This document shows positions 53,543 through 64,000 of a stretch of DNA of 64,000 nt, one piece after another (within the stretch, counting starts at the first letter, position 1; every line of letters begins with the position of its first letter). Made by a program: the position numbers and the translations under genes. The stretch lies in assembly GCA_022059125.1 (NCBI GenBank), contig JAEUWY010000001.1, positions 2,542,001 to 2,606,000 on the forward strand, in the 5' to 3' direction. The stretch comes from Corynespora cassiicola. Its lineage: Eukaryota; Ascomycota; Dothideomycetes; Pleosporales; Corynesporascaceae. The notes under the pieces were generated by a model. It worked only from the letters and a program-made list of their open reading frames with translations. It had not been told where the DNA came from and ran no database searches.

Positions 53543-55462
53543 ATGTACCCAAACTACGACCAGCCATCGTCGCGGTCGCCCGGCTCTCACCGCCACCAGC
53601 CCCAGCAGACTCTGCACCGCCAGCCCTCGCGCCAGTTTGACGCATACGGACAGCTGCCCCAGGGCGGTCTCTACACGGCCGAGGACCACGCCCGCTCCTA
53701 CGAGCCCCCCAGGAACAACTACGAACGCCTCAACGCCACCGTCCACGGAGCATACGGCTACGGAATGGACTCGCCCGCCGCCTGGAACACGAATGCCTTT
53801 GCCCAGCAGAACACGCTGGGCTCGCTGGGCGGCGCCGGTGCCGGCCGCATCAAACAGTCAGGACGCGGCCGCAGCGCTCTGCCAGCCGTGAGTGACACCC
53901 CATCCCCTTACTCTTCTCCTTCCTCCTGTCCTCTGCCGCATCTAGAAAGCATACTGACGTCGGTCATCTTTTTGTAGGGATGGTTGGAGCAGCCCCAAGG
54001 TCTCCCAACTTTTGCCCCTCTGCCTGGCCTGGGCAACGGCCACCCCAACTCCATCCTCGGCCCCTCGCTGAGGCAGGACAACTTCTCGCAGGAAGTGGAT
54101 GAGGAGCTCATACCCACCGCCATCGTCATCAAGAACATCCCCTTCGCCGTCAAGAAGGAGCAGCTCGTGCAGCTCATGACGGATCTGCGCTTGCCCCTGC
54201 CCTACGCGTTCAACTACCATTTCGACAATGGCGTCTTCAGGGGCTTGGCTTTTGCCAACTTCACCACGGCCGAGGAGACGGCCGCCGTCATCGAGACAAT
54301 GAACCACTTTGAGCTCCACGGGCGGAAGCTCCGGGTCGAGTACAAGAAAATGCTTCCGCTCGCCGAGCGTGAACGCATCGAGCGCGAGAAGCGTGAGCGC
54401 CGCGGCCAGCTCGAGGAACAACACAGGCCCATGGGCGGCAACCTCCAGACGCAGCCTTCCTTCGGCTCGCTCGCCTCGCACAATCCTGCAACGTCCCCGT
54501 CGCCCGTCTCCGCCATGCGACCCCAGCTGGGTGAGGATCCCAATGCGTTCTATCCGAATTCATGGGCTAATCAGACCATAGACGTCGACCTCAACGACCC
54601 CCAGGTGTTGCAATTCTATTCCCAGCTCCTCTTGTTCAAGGAGTCGCATGACCGAGAGAGCATGACCTTCCCATCGACCCTGGCGCCCAGCCAAAGGCGC
54701 ATCATCCACACCCTAGCACATCAGCTTGGCCTCGCGCACGTATCCAAGGGCACAGGCGAGCAGCGCCAGGTACACATTTTCAAGGTCCACGACAATCCGG
54801 GCCTTAGCCCCCCCATGCCGCAAATGCCCAGCAACCACGCCACCGAACAGCCCCGTCGGGGGCTCAACCGTGCCGCGACCACGGATTTCAGCGATGTGCG
54901 CGCCTCGGAGGGTTTCTACAGCGCCTTCGGCAGGCAGGCCTCGGGTCTGCTCGGGTTCCCTGATTCCCCAGGCGGCTTGAGTGCCGCGCCTAATCTACGA
55001 GCCGCGAAGTCGTATGCCGACCTCCGCTCCTACACTCCTTCGCCCGCCCCTTCTACGGCAAGCCATCCCATTGGCCGCCTCGGCGGTCCCAACCTCGAGG
55101 GACTCTCATATGGAGCCTCCACCTCCACGAACCCCTCCGGCACTCCCACGACGGGCTCCATGGCACAGCGTGATGAAGGACTGCTGGAGCGGGAGTTGGG
55201 CCGCATGCAAATCGGCTCAAACTTTGGCCAAGGTGGCAGCCCGCGTGCGCTGCGTCAAATGACATCTTGGGAAAACCCAGGCCCCATTGGGGGCCACCGA
55301 ACCTTCGGTAATACTTATGACGATCGCCCGTCACGACAGCCCCGGGGCCCCGTCCCGGAGCGCGGTTCTGGCTTCAGCCGCCCTAGACAGAATGGCCATC
55401 AGGGGCGCGGTAGCGACGAACTGTCGGCGCAGTCCAACGTTGAGATACTCGTTGGACAGTGA
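53543..55462 (+). CDS. Pin4-like RNA-binding protein (RRM + R3H)
   Basis: Model: exon 1 53543-53887, intron 53888-53977 (GTGAGT...TGTAG, 90 bp, phase 0), exon 2 53978-55462, giving 609 residues. The N-terminal 130 residues are disordered (QPQQTLHRQPSRQ). The RRM covers about 160-240, with RNP2-like AIVIKNIPF and RNP1-like FRGLAFANF, and a basic helix with ERERIEREKRERR follows. An R3H domain covers about 316-386 and contains 'LAPSQRRIIHTLAHQLGLAH'. The tail is Ser/Pro/Gly-rich. RRM followed by R3H is the fungal architecture of Pin4 in budding yeast and Cip1/Cip2 in fission yeast, cytosolic mRNA-binding proteins in stress and cell-cycle control. Which orthologue this corresponds to is not decided. 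Confidence 0.9.
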
Positions 55463-57308
55463 GAATGGAGCGAATGACGAATGACTCATCTGTCGAGAAG
55501 CAATCATGAGCAACTGTGCGACACGGGAAGATGTGGCAGAGAAATGACGACGTTTACGGCCTTGTTGTGAAGTGGCCCTCAGTCCAGGATCGACCTTTCT
55601 CACGACGTATACGAAGAATGACGCTACGACGGTAGAGACTACATCTAGGGTTCGCCTCCCTGACTCGCATCTTTGAATTGGGTACTGAAAAGCATTTCAT
55701 GAATATATTGGATTTCTGTCGCTGTTTGTTTACTTCGATTTGGATGGAGATTGTATTAGTTTTTCCATGACAAGTCGATCGGGGACATGATCATGTTTTT
55801 CTTGTTGTTGGTTCTTTTTACTCCTTTCCTTTCCTTAAACCCGCATCGGCCCCGCACGCGACAACTGCAAGGCTCTGCCCCATGGGATGGGTCGACATGT
55901 GCCGCCGATCTCTGGAGAGAGTTTCCGTGACTCATTTCCAGAGGGACTTGTTCTGTCCCGCCCCCATGGTGCCGAGCACTTGTAGCATCCCTGCTTGTCC
56001 TTTACTCCTGTTCCTGTTTCCATTTCGCAGTCGAGAATCTTATCAACGAAGACGACAACCACGATACTGCATTCGACCGCGACGACGAGATTGCTTCATG
56101 ATAGCGCACACCAGCTAGCAACGGAATCCGGCGTCTTTGCAACTGCTCTGCGCGTCGAAAGTGGGCGACCACTACGACTATTCTACCCAGCACCACTCCC
56201 AACATTGTTATTCTCCACTCAGCGCAAAACACACATAGCATGCATACACGGTCTCGTCTTTATCCGATATCCCACGTCGTGTCCTTTCAAGATCACTGCA
56301 CGGCGTTTCTGCGATAAGAAAGGGGGTTTCTGCTTTCCTTTTATTTTGGCTTGGGCTCGCCCCAAGGCAGTTTAATATCCAACCCGTATATCCAAACATC
56401 TCTTCAATCACGGAAACATTGTATGGACTTGGAGGTTTAGCTACACTTATAACAACGGACCTGTTGTTATTGGGCAGTTGTAGTGGTTGGGTTTTTTTTT
56501 CATATCTATCTCCTTATCCTGCTCGCGTCTTCTTGATTTGTTTCCATCTCTCTTGAGCTCGTTTGACTTTTTGACCCGTCTTGCTCCCCTTTAGTGCCCC
56601 GAATCTATCTTATCGGGTTATCATTAGCGGCCTGTCCATCTGTTCCTTTGCTCTTTCCTCTGTCTTGTGGGGGCGGGTTTGGGGAATGATGGACATGGTC
56701 GGGAGAGGCTTGCGAGGGTTTGTGCACATTCGTTTATGTATTGTAATAGGCCTTAATATATGGGATGCTGAATGGCATCTCTGCGTCTCCCTGCTCTCCA
56801 TTTGTCTCGCGCTTGCTGTGCTAGGGTGGTGATGTGATGTGGGTGCATATGAGTGATTTACCTGCGTACTGGGAGGGCGGAGAGGAGGTCTGTGCAGGGC
56901 ACCGAGTGCACTAGGTACCACGAGCGATGGCGACGGCCTGTTGCGACGCAGCATATAGGCTTTTCCCAGTCCGTCCCCTTGTGTTCTGGTTCTGAACTTG
57001 CGCAAATCCATGTCCGTTTTCCCTGTCCATCCATCAGGGACATCGATGGCCTCACTTCTGGGTACAACATTGTTCCATGTTTGTCCATGGCATGGCACGT
57101 GTGGATTCCATCTGCTGATGGAGCGTTGTGGGCTCGTGTTCGCGTGTCAAAGCCGTTTACTCATCTTGCGGGATTCGATGGGTGGAAGATTTGCGGAAAT
57201 TAGATAGATGGATGGAGGGATGAATGGATGGGCTGGATCGCGAGACCAGTCTTAGCGATCTTGATCTAGGGCCAGGGCTAGGGCTAGGATCGACTTGAGA
57301 GCTTTATT

Positions 57309-57359
<51 letters not shown>

Positions 57360-58300
57360 ATGATTTCCGCCGGTGATGGTGGTGGTGGGAGTGGTGTTTG
57401 CGTGCTAGGATCATGTAGTATATGGCGGACATGCATGACTAGTTGAGAAAAGGTCTAGAACGACCAGGCTGGCTATCCATATTGGACGTCAGATGGGACG
57501 TCAGATAAGAGGGATTTGGTATGGCTTCGCAACTAGCGGTATTATGATGTGTTAAAGTATGGCATGACATGGCATGGATGGGCATATTAATGGCGGTGGA
57601 GCATGGTCCTCGCAACGCAAACCATGGGGACCCCCGTTGCATGGATGTGATGGATAGGATAGTCTCGCCGACTCCGGCATGGAATATCAATGTGATTTCT
57701 TGGGCGAGCAGTTGCGAGTATACATGCATGAATGAATAGAGATTTGTGCATTTGCAAGGGGCCTCCGCTTCTTTTAGAAGGTCGGAGTATCCATGCATGT
57801 TTGCCTGTTACTACTACATAAGAGTTGTGTGTATGACTGACTGACTGGAAACTCATTTGAGCAAGACAGCCCCCCTCCGGCCGGAACGGCGCCCCTCCTC
57901 AACACCATCTTTACCCCTCCCGCTGGGAAAACGCGCCTTGACACGTCGAGAAAAAAACAAGAAAAATAGAGGTTACAAGGAAAAAAACAGATCCGTACCC
58001 TACCATAACGCACGCTACCAATAGTATTTCGACATTCCGTGGCCTGCCTTGCCTAGCCGCATACACGCGTATGCACGGGTTTTGTTTTTGCCACATGTCG
58101 CCTATAATAGAGAGAGAAGTACCCGACATAGCACACAAAGGAGAGGAGTCGATCGATCCAGAGTCGCCGTCCGTAGCCGTTAGACACTTTACTGCGCGTT
58201 CGCAATGAGATGTCTAGTTCGTCCCAAGTCCCATGGTCAGTCCCGTCCCTGCCGTGTTCATTGCTGTCCCATGAGCGGTGCCTCCACATCCAGCAGTTCC
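55463..58300. other. 2.8 kb convergent intergenic region
   Basis: This region lies between the convergent RRM/R3H gene and H2A.Z. It is T-rich on the plus strand in the first part, as in long 3' UTRs, and contains a TTG microsatellite. I saw no domain-bearing frame, tRNA or splice-linked exons. Confidence 0.5.
57310..57359 (+). repeat. (TTG)n trinucleotide microsatellite
   Basis: About 16 perfect TTG units, the longest perfect repeat of the window. Confidence 0.93.
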
Positions 58301-58893
58301 TTATGCTTCAATGGGCTTGCTGCCCTTCTTCTTCTGCTCCACCTTCAATAGCAGGGCGCGGTTGATGTGTGGCAGAACGCCACCAAAGGCGATGGTTGCA
58401 CGAATGAGTGTGTCGAGTTCCTCGTCACCACGGATGGCGAGTTGCAAATGGCGCGGCGTAATACGCTTGACCTTGAGATCCTTGGCGGCATTTCCTGCAA
58501 GCTCCAGCACTTCGGCGGTCAGGTACTCGAGCACGGCGGTAAGGTAGATGGAGGCCTTCGCGCCGATGCGCGTCTTTTGGCGGGTGATGGTGCGAAGGTG
58601 ACGCTTTATGCGACCGCAGGGGAACTGGCGTGGAGAGCACAGGTCAGCATGTTGTCCCGTTGGACGGGTGCGAAAAGAGCAAGCGAGGGGTAACGCGAGG
58701 CGTGTGGAAACGGAAAGAATGGAACGATATGCTCACCTGAAGGCCGGCTTTGGCGGAGTGCGACTTTGTAGTTTTGACGTGCGAGTCGCCCTTTCCACCA
58801 GTCTTGCCACCAGTCTTTCCTGCATGGCTATCAGCCTCACGGGACCCAGTCGAAGAGGGCTGGGGGGTAGCGCGTACCTTTACCGCCAGGCAT
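58301..58893 (-). CDS. HTZ1: Histone variant H2A.Z
   Basis: Model: exon 1 58893-58878 (16 nt), intron 58877-58820 (58 bp), exon 2 58819-58737, intron 58736-58625 (112 bp), exon 3 58624-58301, giving 140 residues. The N-terminal tail is [17 protein letters not shown], with lysines spaced for acetylation. The histone fold includes '[17 protein letters not shown]', the H2A.Z-type '[18 protein letters not shown]' and '[19 protein letters not shown]'. The C-terminal docking part has [16 protein letters not shown], a feature of H2A.Z rather than canonical H2A. It replaces H2A at promoters through SWR1 and is acted on by INO80, also in this window. There are small differences from common fungal H2A.Z in the L1 region ([18 protein letters not shown]). 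It diverges from striatin. Confidence 0.97.
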
Positions 58894-60331
58894 GTTTGCT
58901 AAGTTTTTCGGGGCCGATGTCGGTGGGTATTCAACGGAGGGGTGCGCGCGACTGGGATCCTAGACTTTGAGATCGCGTCGGATGTTGTGGTGGTGACGGC
59001 GGGTGGGGTGGTTGGGAGATGGAGGTGAAAGGAATGTTGTGATGTTGCGAAGCTTCGAAATCGCGCCAACCCAAAGCGGCAGTGCACTACCACGTGATTG
59101 TCGAATGGACGAACTGCGTCTGTGCTGGGTCGAGGCTGGGCAAACGGCGGCGTATTGCGGCGCCTTGTCCGGGGGGTCGGCCGTCCCTTTATAGAGGGCT
59201 CGGAATGCGGTGGTGCCTTGCTGTGTGATGAGGGTAAACAGGCAGACGCGGGTCGAGTTGCAGGAGCCCAACCAGCCCGATGCCGCCTGGCTAGCAGATT
59301 TTGCGGGCATATGCAGCCCCCGAGCAGTTCTTCCCAGCTCTTTCGTAAAATGCTGTGCTGTTTTCCCAGGGCTAGAGCCGAACCGGCCCTGTGCGCCCGG
59401 CCAGCTGCGTTACCCACGCTCACGCTCTTGGCAGCACCAGGCGGGACAGTCGAGCGCAATCCGAGGGAAAGAAGAAACGGGACTGGGGCTACTAAAAAGA
59501 AAAGGAAATTTCTAACGTCCGAGTCTCGGCTTGGGCCCAGACTCGGGGTAGCTAGAAGGGAAACAGAGAGAATGGACTGAAGGAGAGGGGGAGTGTGGGC
59601 CAGCGCAGAGACATGGCACATGGCAGTCTGAAGCCCCAAGGGCGACGGGAGGGGGGCGGAGAGGCTTACGTTGGCGTCGAGCACTCAGGCCCGGGCTGTG
59701 GATCTGCGGTGAGCTGGGTACACGCTGCTGTACATACTGGCAGGCTGGACGGGCGCCATTCAGAGGCGGCTGGCGCTCGGCGGCCCATGGCTGATATCAT
59801 GGACTTGCGGGCTCGCGACGCAGAGCGGGCAAGGGAAGCGCGCACGGTCAGGCTGGAGGCAGCGGACAGATGCATACAGCGGCGTTGGCGGCCTGCGCCG
59901 GGCAGTCTGGTGGGTGACACGGCGATTGCTGTACGTAGAGGGCCCTTCACGATGGGTTTGGCCAGCAGTACGCCGGCGGGCCCAAGCCCGTTTGGGAATG
60001 GGTCCTTGGCCCCAGCCGTTGTCGACGACCTCGCATCTCGACAGCTCCCGGTCCCTTTTCTCCCAGCAACGCCCGCAGATGAAGCCCGCCGTGCTGTAGC
60101 TGCAATTGCGCATGCATCCCACCCCGCCTGCGCACGCACTGCTGTAGCCCGCGCCGTTGTCGCCCTTGCCAGCAGGCCCAAGCGCCCCTAAAAACACCCG
60201 AGCTCCTCGTTCCGGCCAGCTATTCATCGCTTCGACAGCGACCCTCGCCCTCGCCCTCGCTCGCCAACGCCGCATGTCAACTCGCCCGCCCAACCTGACC
60301 CCCCGGAACACTGAACCAGACCAGCTCCACC
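58894..60331. promoter_or_regulatory. Divergent region, H2A.Z / striatin
   Basis: 1.4 kb of GC-rich DNA between divergent starts. Open frames with Ala/Arg-rich translations exist on both strands but carry no domain. It should hold both promoters and the C-rich striatin leader (about 60180-60330). Confidence 0.5.
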
Positions 60332-63015
60332 ATGGCGTGGCAGTCGCCCTCGGCCATGAATGCGGGCGGCGCCGTCGGCGGAGGAGATGGTAACGGGCAG
60401 CAGGGCACCGAATACACGCTGCAGGGTAAGGGGCCGTCCCCGGCGCCGCCGTGTCTGTTGCGGCGGCCACCCACCCTTCTACCGGAGGCTAACACGCACT
60501 ACAGGTGTCATGCGATTCCTGCAGCTGGAATGGCACAATCACGAGCGCGCGAGGAATGCCTGGGATATCGAGCGCGCCGAGATGAAGGCGAAGATTGCAA
60601 AGCAGGAGGGCGAAGTCCGCAGCGCGAAGAAGCTAAACGATCAGCTTAACAAGCACATCCGCATGCTCGAGCAGGCGCTGATGAACGAGCGTCAAAAGCA
60701 CAAGGCCGCCGGCGAGGTCCAGGACGACAAGAAGGATTCAAAGGGCAAGGCGGGTTCTAAGAGCGGTACGAAGCCTACGAAGCGTGCGCCAGACTTTTGT
60801 TTTGGGTATCCTCATCAAGTGCACAAAGCTGACCATATCGCCCAGCCCAGAACAAGCACCACAATTCCTTCCTCGATGTCGACGCAGACCTGTCCGAGCG
60901 ATCTGATGCTGAGCGGGAGAAGGCACGGGAGAAGTCCAAGATGTACCTCACAAAATGTGTCGAGGAGATCACGTATCTTCTCACCCCTCCGGCGCAGCCT
61001 CTGCCCCCGCAACCGAGTCTACATGGTATGGGGAACAACACAGGCTTGCCCAACCACATGGACACCTCAATGGAGGAGCTGTATCTCCAGCAGCAATATC
61101 GCTCCAAACTGCAACCTCAGCTGCCCACTGCCCCAAACTCTATACCGAACCACCAGGTTCCCAACATACCTATCACGTCCGGCCTGCATGGCTTCCCCCA
61201 CCAACCCCAGTCCATCCACCAAGCTCCTGAGATGACCCGCGAGCCCTCAGGCCAGCAGCCTCTTCCACAACCCACAGGCATCCCTGCCGAATTTCTAGGC
61301 CAGCAGCCTCAACCTCAACCACAGCAGAACTTTGCCTCAGTGCCAGATGAACAAGTAGAAAAGGTCAATCACGTCTTTGACAACCAGGGCCGTCAGATTC
61401 CGACCCGGGAGGAGGGGGCTTTGAATACAGCTCAGGTGACGGCAGAGGACCCAGAGACTTGGAATTTCGAAGAGCCCTTGTCCGAAATGCCTCAGGATGC
61501 ACCTCCGTCTAGGCGGCCGGATACCGAAATGTTTCCGAGTGCGACCAACATCCCCTCTAAATCTCCCCCGCGTAACGGTCCACGAAGAACGAGCGGCGAG
61601 CTCCATCGTCGACGCACAAGTCAAGGCCAGGATACTCGGGAATCCGGGGCAAAACAGTCCAAATCCGACCAGCAAAACTTCAAGGTCCGGTTCGCCTTGA
61701 GAGGGCATCTGGATGTTGTTCGCTCTGTTGTCTTCACCGGGGGTGGCAGCCCCACCGAGCCGGAGATATGTACAGCTGGTGACGATGGCATGATCAAGCG
61801 TTGGATCATTCCGGCAAGCTATGCAAGCCAGCACGGCATGAGTCATGACCTTGATATTACCCCTTACTGGTCACACCGTGGGCATGACGGCGTAGTCACC
61901 TCGCTCGCTGCATGCCCCGCTTCCGCATCATTCTCCACCGGAGGCCGAGTGTCTGGCGATGGCTGGATATTCTCAGGTGGCCAAGATGCTACTGTGCGTG
62001 TGTGGGAAAGGGGAAGAGTCGACCCCAAGGCTACCTTGGACGGACATACGGACGCAGTTTGGACCGTCTGCGTTCTGCCTGCCACCTGTGCCTCCGTATT
62101 TGGGGCAGACGGCAGCAATTACGGTGGCCCTGACCGGATACTGCTCGCTTCCGGATCTGCCGATGGCACCATCAAGATATGGGCTGTGAGCGCACCTCCA
62201 CAACTGCACTCACCTCAGACTGGATCTCGACGAGGCGTTGGTGGCAGCCGAAGACACTCGGTCACGTCAGGATCCAACTACCCGTCGTCACCACAGCCAA
62301 ACATGGTCACCTCAACACCGTTCCACTACATGCTGGTGCACACGATTGAGCGGGCCACTCACTCCTCGCCCACATGTATCAGCCCTCTGTCGTTGTCCGG
62401 CGAGAACTTTGTAGTATCGTTCTCGGATGCTTCGATTCTGGTCTATGATACACGTACCGGCGAAGAACTTATCGGTATGGCCAGCGGTGAAACCTATGAC
62501 GGAACACCTGCGACCGGCATCACTTCCGTGGTGACCACATCCCAGAGCATAGAGGGTGCACCTTCTCAAGAGTCTGGCCGCGGCTCGGAAGAAGAGGCTG
62601 TTCATGGCCCTACGGGCTCGAACAGTGGCGGCGGTGTCGAGGGAGTAATAATTAGTGGCCATGAGGATCAATTCATTAGGTTCTATGATGCCAACAGTGG
62701 TAAGTTCCACCCCCAGAGTCTCTAAAAAAGGCAATTCGCTTATGTTGCTTGTCAGGTCAATGCACATATAGCATGCTGGCCCATCCCTCAGCCATCTCCT
62801 CTCTTTCGCTCAGCAAGGATGGCCGTGAGGCTGTCTCTGCGGGCCACGATGCCTCTATCCGCTTTTGGTCACTCGACAAGCGTATCTGCACGCAGGAAAT
62901 CACGGCACATCGTATCATGCGTGGCGAGGGTGTCTGTAGTGTAGTCTGGAGCCAGGACGGACGGCTAGTTGTCTCGGCTGGTGGAGATGGCGTTGTCAAG
63001 GTCTTTGCAAGATAA
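60332..63015 (+). CDS. Striatin (PRO11/Far8-type STRIPAK subunit)
   Basis: Model: exons 60332-60425, 60505-60765, 60846-62699 and 62756-63015 (introns of 79, 80 and 56 bp), giving 822 residues. The second donor is uncertain: GTACGA at 60766 and GTGCGC a few codons later are both phase 1. The order is striatin-like. A short N-terminus leads to '[20 protein letters not shown]', containing the caveolin-binding-like and start of the coiled-coil segment (about 32-95). The conserved '[17 protein letters not shown]' and '[13 protein letters not shown]' follow. A long Pro/Gln linker then leads to WD40 blades from about residue 390 to the end, with '[18 protein letters not shown]' and ATVRVWERG. Striatin is the scaffold of STRIPAK, controlling hyphal fusion, sexual development and growth in filamentous fungi. 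The last splice restores [17 protein letters not shown]. Confidence 0.94.
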
Positions 63016-64000
63016 TGCCGACCTTCTTCATGTGACCCTTCGACTACGCCTTTTGCATTATTACCTACATCATACCCCCAGCGCGCATCGGATCATATGG
63101 ATGGAATGAAGACAACGACCAGGTAATCTCTTCTTTTGGAACGTGACCTTTTTTACCCTTCTTGTATGATCCTCACTTTTCCATTCGCTTCATGTTCGTT
63201 CCTCTGCACGTCTTATGATAAGGGAGGGACTTGGGTTGGGGCGCGCAGTTTTGGACGTTCAGACTCCCCTCTTGGGGAACATTACATCACACTGACCTTA
63301 ATGCATGGTATTGGGGCATCGCTAAAAGATGAGCATGGAGCATGTGCCTAGCTTTCTTCCTCCTTGTCAGATCTTGAGGAGCCGAACCAGACCTACTCGC
63401 GTAGATGTATTATATAGGATTGGAATGAATAATGGTTATGTGGGACGTGGCACTTTGGCCCTGGGCCCTGAGCCATTGAAAATTGGCTTCTTTTCTCAAT
63501 CTTTTTGGGGGCATTGACCCAATTTTCGTTCTGATAGGAATCATGGCTGGATACAGGCTACCTGCTATAATCGCTGGTGTTTTGGGCAGGAAAGCTGTCG
63601 TCCCGGTCACCTGCCTCCATCTGTGACAAGGGCAGTTTTGTTTCCTGCACACACAAGCCAATCACCTACTCTCTTTGATAGCATTATAGCCTTGTCTTAC
63701 CTTGACTTACGGCATTATTGGCAAACGCAGACTTCCGCGAGCCACTTTTCCCCATCTCTTCGCTCCTTCCCTCAACACTCTTAACTCTCTTACTTGCTAT
63801 CCCTGTTACCGACCTCTACATGAAGTCTCCCTCTACAACCTCCCGAAAATCTATTACTGACTATCACCCTGTCTTTGACTACCTCTTTCTCACCTACACC
63901 TAGAGGCCGGCATCTGGCTGACAATTCTGGCTCCGGCACGCCATTTTCAGCCTTGCCTTGAAAGGAAAGGCTATATCTACGACAATCAATTTCCACACCC
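63016..64000. other. Terminal intergenic stretch
   Basis: 985 bases after striatin with its 3' UTR. No reliable coding frame reaches the window end, and no RNA gene was recognised. Confidence 0.45.

Noticed and set aside
1..64000. tRNA, rRNA and CRISPR arrays
   Set aside because: By-eye scanning for the tRNA B-box (GGTTCGAnnCC) and for spaced direct repeats found no convincing case. A covariance-model scan would be decisive.

Overview
The window is nuclear DNA of a filamentous ascomycete (Pezizomycotina, most like Dothideomycetes). The evidence is the many short GT-AG introns of about 45-115 bp, small intergenic distances, and recognisable fungal genes such as KNR4/SMI1, HSF1, INO80, striatin, H2A.Z and a Vrg4-type GDP-mannose transporter. 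The class assignment rests on protein resemblance from memory and is an inference. I found no rRNA, tRNA, CRISPR array or intact transposon.

Layout. 0-9 kb: a WDR70-like WD40 protein, a small atypical SDR, a fungal multipass membrane protein and the cell-wall/signalling regulator KNR4. 10.7-22 kb is an accessory-looking stretch with visibly lower GC. It holds a divergent pair made of a DUF7580-type protein and a 2056-residue protein that combines C2H2 fingers, two macro domains, a PH-like region, a CUE-like domain, a CxxC zinc motif and a C-terminal DUF8035-like segment. It also holds a small PLDc_N membrane protein, a decayed zinc-type alcohol/formaldehyde dehydrogenase pseudogene and a UMP/CMP-kinase paralogue. 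22-30 kb: a hypothetical nuclear-looking protein, the GDP-mannose transporter, a phosducin-like/TXNDC9 protein with a GC-AG intron, acireductone dioxygenase and a small hypothetical. 31-42 kb: HSF1, a tiny MGC glycine-rich protein, a triose-phosphate-translocator-type transporter, a DUF7730-like protein and an F-box protein. 42-64 kb: BRX1 divergent from INO80, a 4.1 kb GC-rich gene-poor stretch, a Pin4-like RRM/R3H protein, and H2A.Z divergent from striatin/PRO11.

Functional threads. INO80 and H2A.Z belong to the same chromatin pathway, because INO80 acts on H2A.Z nucleosomes, and they lie about 9 kb apart. KNR4, the GDP-mannose transporter and the Pin4-like protein relate to the cell wall and growth. 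HSF1 and the phosducin-like protein relate to protein folding. The most unusual object is the macro-domain multidomain protein with its divergent DUF7580 neighbour: both look like fungal signalling/allorecognition-type proteins. That role is inferred, not shown.

Gene models are hand-spliced from reading frame, splice-site consensus and family knowledge. Exon limits are given where they were worked out.
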